From Selaginella tamariscina (lineage: Eukaryota; Streptophyta; Lycopodiopsida; Selaginellales; Selaginellaceae), in the NCBI GenBank assembly GCA_003024785.1, contig PUQB01000005.1, forward strand, positions 329,732 to 393,731: a DNA stretch of 64,000 bases. Direction: 5' to 3'. Under the pieces are notes generated by a model. It was given only the letters and a program-made list of their open reading frames with translations, did no database searches and was not told the origin of the DNA. The position numbers and the translations under genes are program-made. Shown piece after piece: positions 62,325 to 64,000 of the stretch. Each line of letters starts with the position of its first letter. Position 1 is the stretch's first letter.

Positions 62325-63375
62325 ATATTATGACTCTTCTTTGGTCGGGGGTCATCTTAATCACCAACACATATTAGAAAAACTTTAATATTCATTTCAT
62401 TGGTCGAACATGTGTGCTAATGTGGTTAGGTACATTTAAAATTGTTTAACTTGTTAAATTTGAAATTCTAATATAACATAAGCAACATAAGTGTTAAAAT
62501 TTAATAATGTCTTTTGTCTTTTTAAATTGGTTACGGTTGATTTGATGGGATTTTCTTTTATGATTTTTCAAAGGAACCAATATATTATTATGGTATTTAA
62601 TTATCTAACTCATTAGGTAAGGATTGGTGTACTTTTGGATATGTTTATATTTTAATTATGTCATCTTATAATATTTTTAACTAAAACGAATATTCTTAAA
62701 CAATGGTTTAATTTTCTTTACAAAGGTATTGAAAGTGTCATGCACTTAATTATGTGTTAAACACTTATTCATCTCTTTGTATCATCCACAAACTAATGAT
62801 TTGATAAAATGAAATTCAAATATATAATTTCCACATTTGTGAATTTCAAACATATTGATTGGAAGTAATATTTACAATGTTTGAGATTTGTTTATGTAAT
62901 ATGTATTCAGCCCAATCAGTATATTAAAATGTGGGCTTAACACCTAGATATTACTCTATTGCTTATGCGTGTACAGTACACCGAACATCTTAGTTGGGAC
63001 AATCTTTATTTTAAAATATGAAGACAAAGATCTAGTACTATTATGTTTTTAAAAGTTAACTAAGTTTGATTTAGTTACTGATTTACTACACAAGTGACTA
63101 GGTCCCCACTGAGTGCTTGAAAGGGTTAATATACATACACCTGCTTATTCTTTCTTTTCCAAATTGGTGTGTATAAACATTTAAAGCGGATTTCTAATTA
63201 TGAAATGCTTCATTCAAACCACTTAAACAATCTCCTTTACTATTTGTACTTAATATACCTAAAGACTACATACAATATATACATGCACAGTGACACATGG
63301 GTGTGACATGGCCTCCAATGTGTCAGTGCCACATGTCACATATGTGCCACATGGCATGTTATACATCTCGCCTTC
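62325..63375 (+). mobile_element. Ancient relic of the same gypsy family (integrase to LTR)
   Basis: Collinear with 38466-39770 of the intact-ended element: GGTCATCTTAATCACCAACA matches GGTCATCTTGGTCACCAACG, TTGATTTGATGGGA matches TGGATTTAATGGGA, TATCATCCACAAACTAATGA matches TATCATCCACAAACTGATGG, and an LTR remnant at about 63285-63355 keeps GTGACACATGGGTG and GTGTCAGTGCCACATGTCAC. Most differences look like C-to-T or G-to-A. The reading frame is destroyed. Confidence 0.85.
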
Positions 63376-64000
63376 TTTCAAGCATATTCAAATTTAGCTT
63401 GAAATTTTTTAATCTCAACACTAACCAATTTTTAGATTTTTATTAATTTTATAAACCTAATTACAACTTAATTTATAATAAACTATTATATAATATACTT
63501 TATAATTACATTCTACATTTAAAAGTTAAAATATAAATAAAATATACAAATTTAAATAAGAAATTTATGTTTATGTATAAATATATAACATACATACTTT
63601 ACACACACATGTTTAAATTAATATACTACATAAATTTCTATATTATATATATATATATATATATAATATATATATATATATATTGTTCAGAGTGACACAT
63701 ATGCTAGGGTTAGTGGGTTAAGATTGGGACAATGCCTCTTTTCTATTATTGTCATAGTTTTATTATTACTCAACCTTTTACTTTGGAAGTTAATTATTGT
63801 TACATACTGTATTATGTTGACGGATTTTAGATGTAGTAAGAAATAGCACTTAAGTGTTGGGTAGTCCGGCCCGATTGTCCTTAAATATTACAAGAAACTC
63901 TAAATAAAGATAGCATTTACCTTCTAGAAAACTAGCCTCCGATTTTGATGTCCCAATTAAGTTGATTGGTTAATGCATGTGAATTTAGTGTGTTAAGTAG
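63376..64000. other. AT-rich end of the window
   Basis: Contains an AT dinucleotide run at about 63643-63683. No gene seen. Confidence 0.5.

Overview
This window is nuclear DNA of a land plant. The evidence is multi-exon genes with GT-AG introns, plant-specific families (GIGANTEA, reversibly glycosylated polypeptide, A20/AN1 stress-associated protein, PLS-type PPR, EDR2, AP2/ERF, DUF1685), telo-box motifs (AAACCCTA type) close to many start codons, and a Ty3/gypsy LTR retrotransposon. Genes lie roughly every 4 kb, separated by very AT-rich spacers and many dinucleotide microsatellites. The intact GIGANTEA gene argues against the model moss Physcomitrium, which lacks GI; a compact non-seed plant such as a lycophyte would fit, but the species cannot be read from the sequence.

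Layout: 0-3 kb, the 5' part of a TIP1/PAT24 ankyrin palmitoyltransferase (-) and a secreted Ser/Pro-rich wall protein (-) with a tandemly repeated 42-nt exon. 3.6-7 kb, eIF4A-III (-) head-to-head with a SAP zinc-finger gene (+). 7.4-12.7 kb, an intronless PPR gene (+) convergent with a TPR-SET (SMYD-type) gene (-). 13.4-18.5 kb, an ER J-protein (DNAJC25/DnaJ50 type, -) head-to-head with UDP-arabinopyranose mutase/RGP (+). 19.8-22.9 kb, an F-box/LRR gene (-) and a YggS/PROSC PLP-homeostasis gene (-). 23.8-29.8 kb, GIGANTEA (-). 32.8-34.8 kb, a putatively lipid-anchored protein of unknown function (+). 34.89-39.81 kb, a gypsy element with 0.2-kb LTRs inserted 100 bp downstream of that gene. 40.4-41.5 kb, an ERF gene (-) with broken frame. 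46.9-49.1 kb, mitochondrial-type PGP phosphatase (-) head-to-head with a PHD-finger gene (+), both with frame breaks. 50.2-54.8 kb, EDR2-like PH-START-DUF1336 gene (+). 56.3-57.6 kb, DUF1685 gene (+). 59.2-60.8 kb, a coiled-coil multi-pass membrane protein (-). 62.3-63.4 kb, an ancient, heavily C-to-T/G-to-A decayed relative of the gypsy element.

The genes are unrelated housekeeping, signalling and wall genes, not a pathway cluster. I did not find a convincing new multi-gene system. The most notable signals are the tandem exon duplication with introns made of microsatellites, splice donors embedded in microsatellites, the young/ancient gypsy pair, and recurrent single-base frame breaks that hit even conserved genes. 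Those breaks may be assembly errors and need checking before any of these genes is called a pseudogene.
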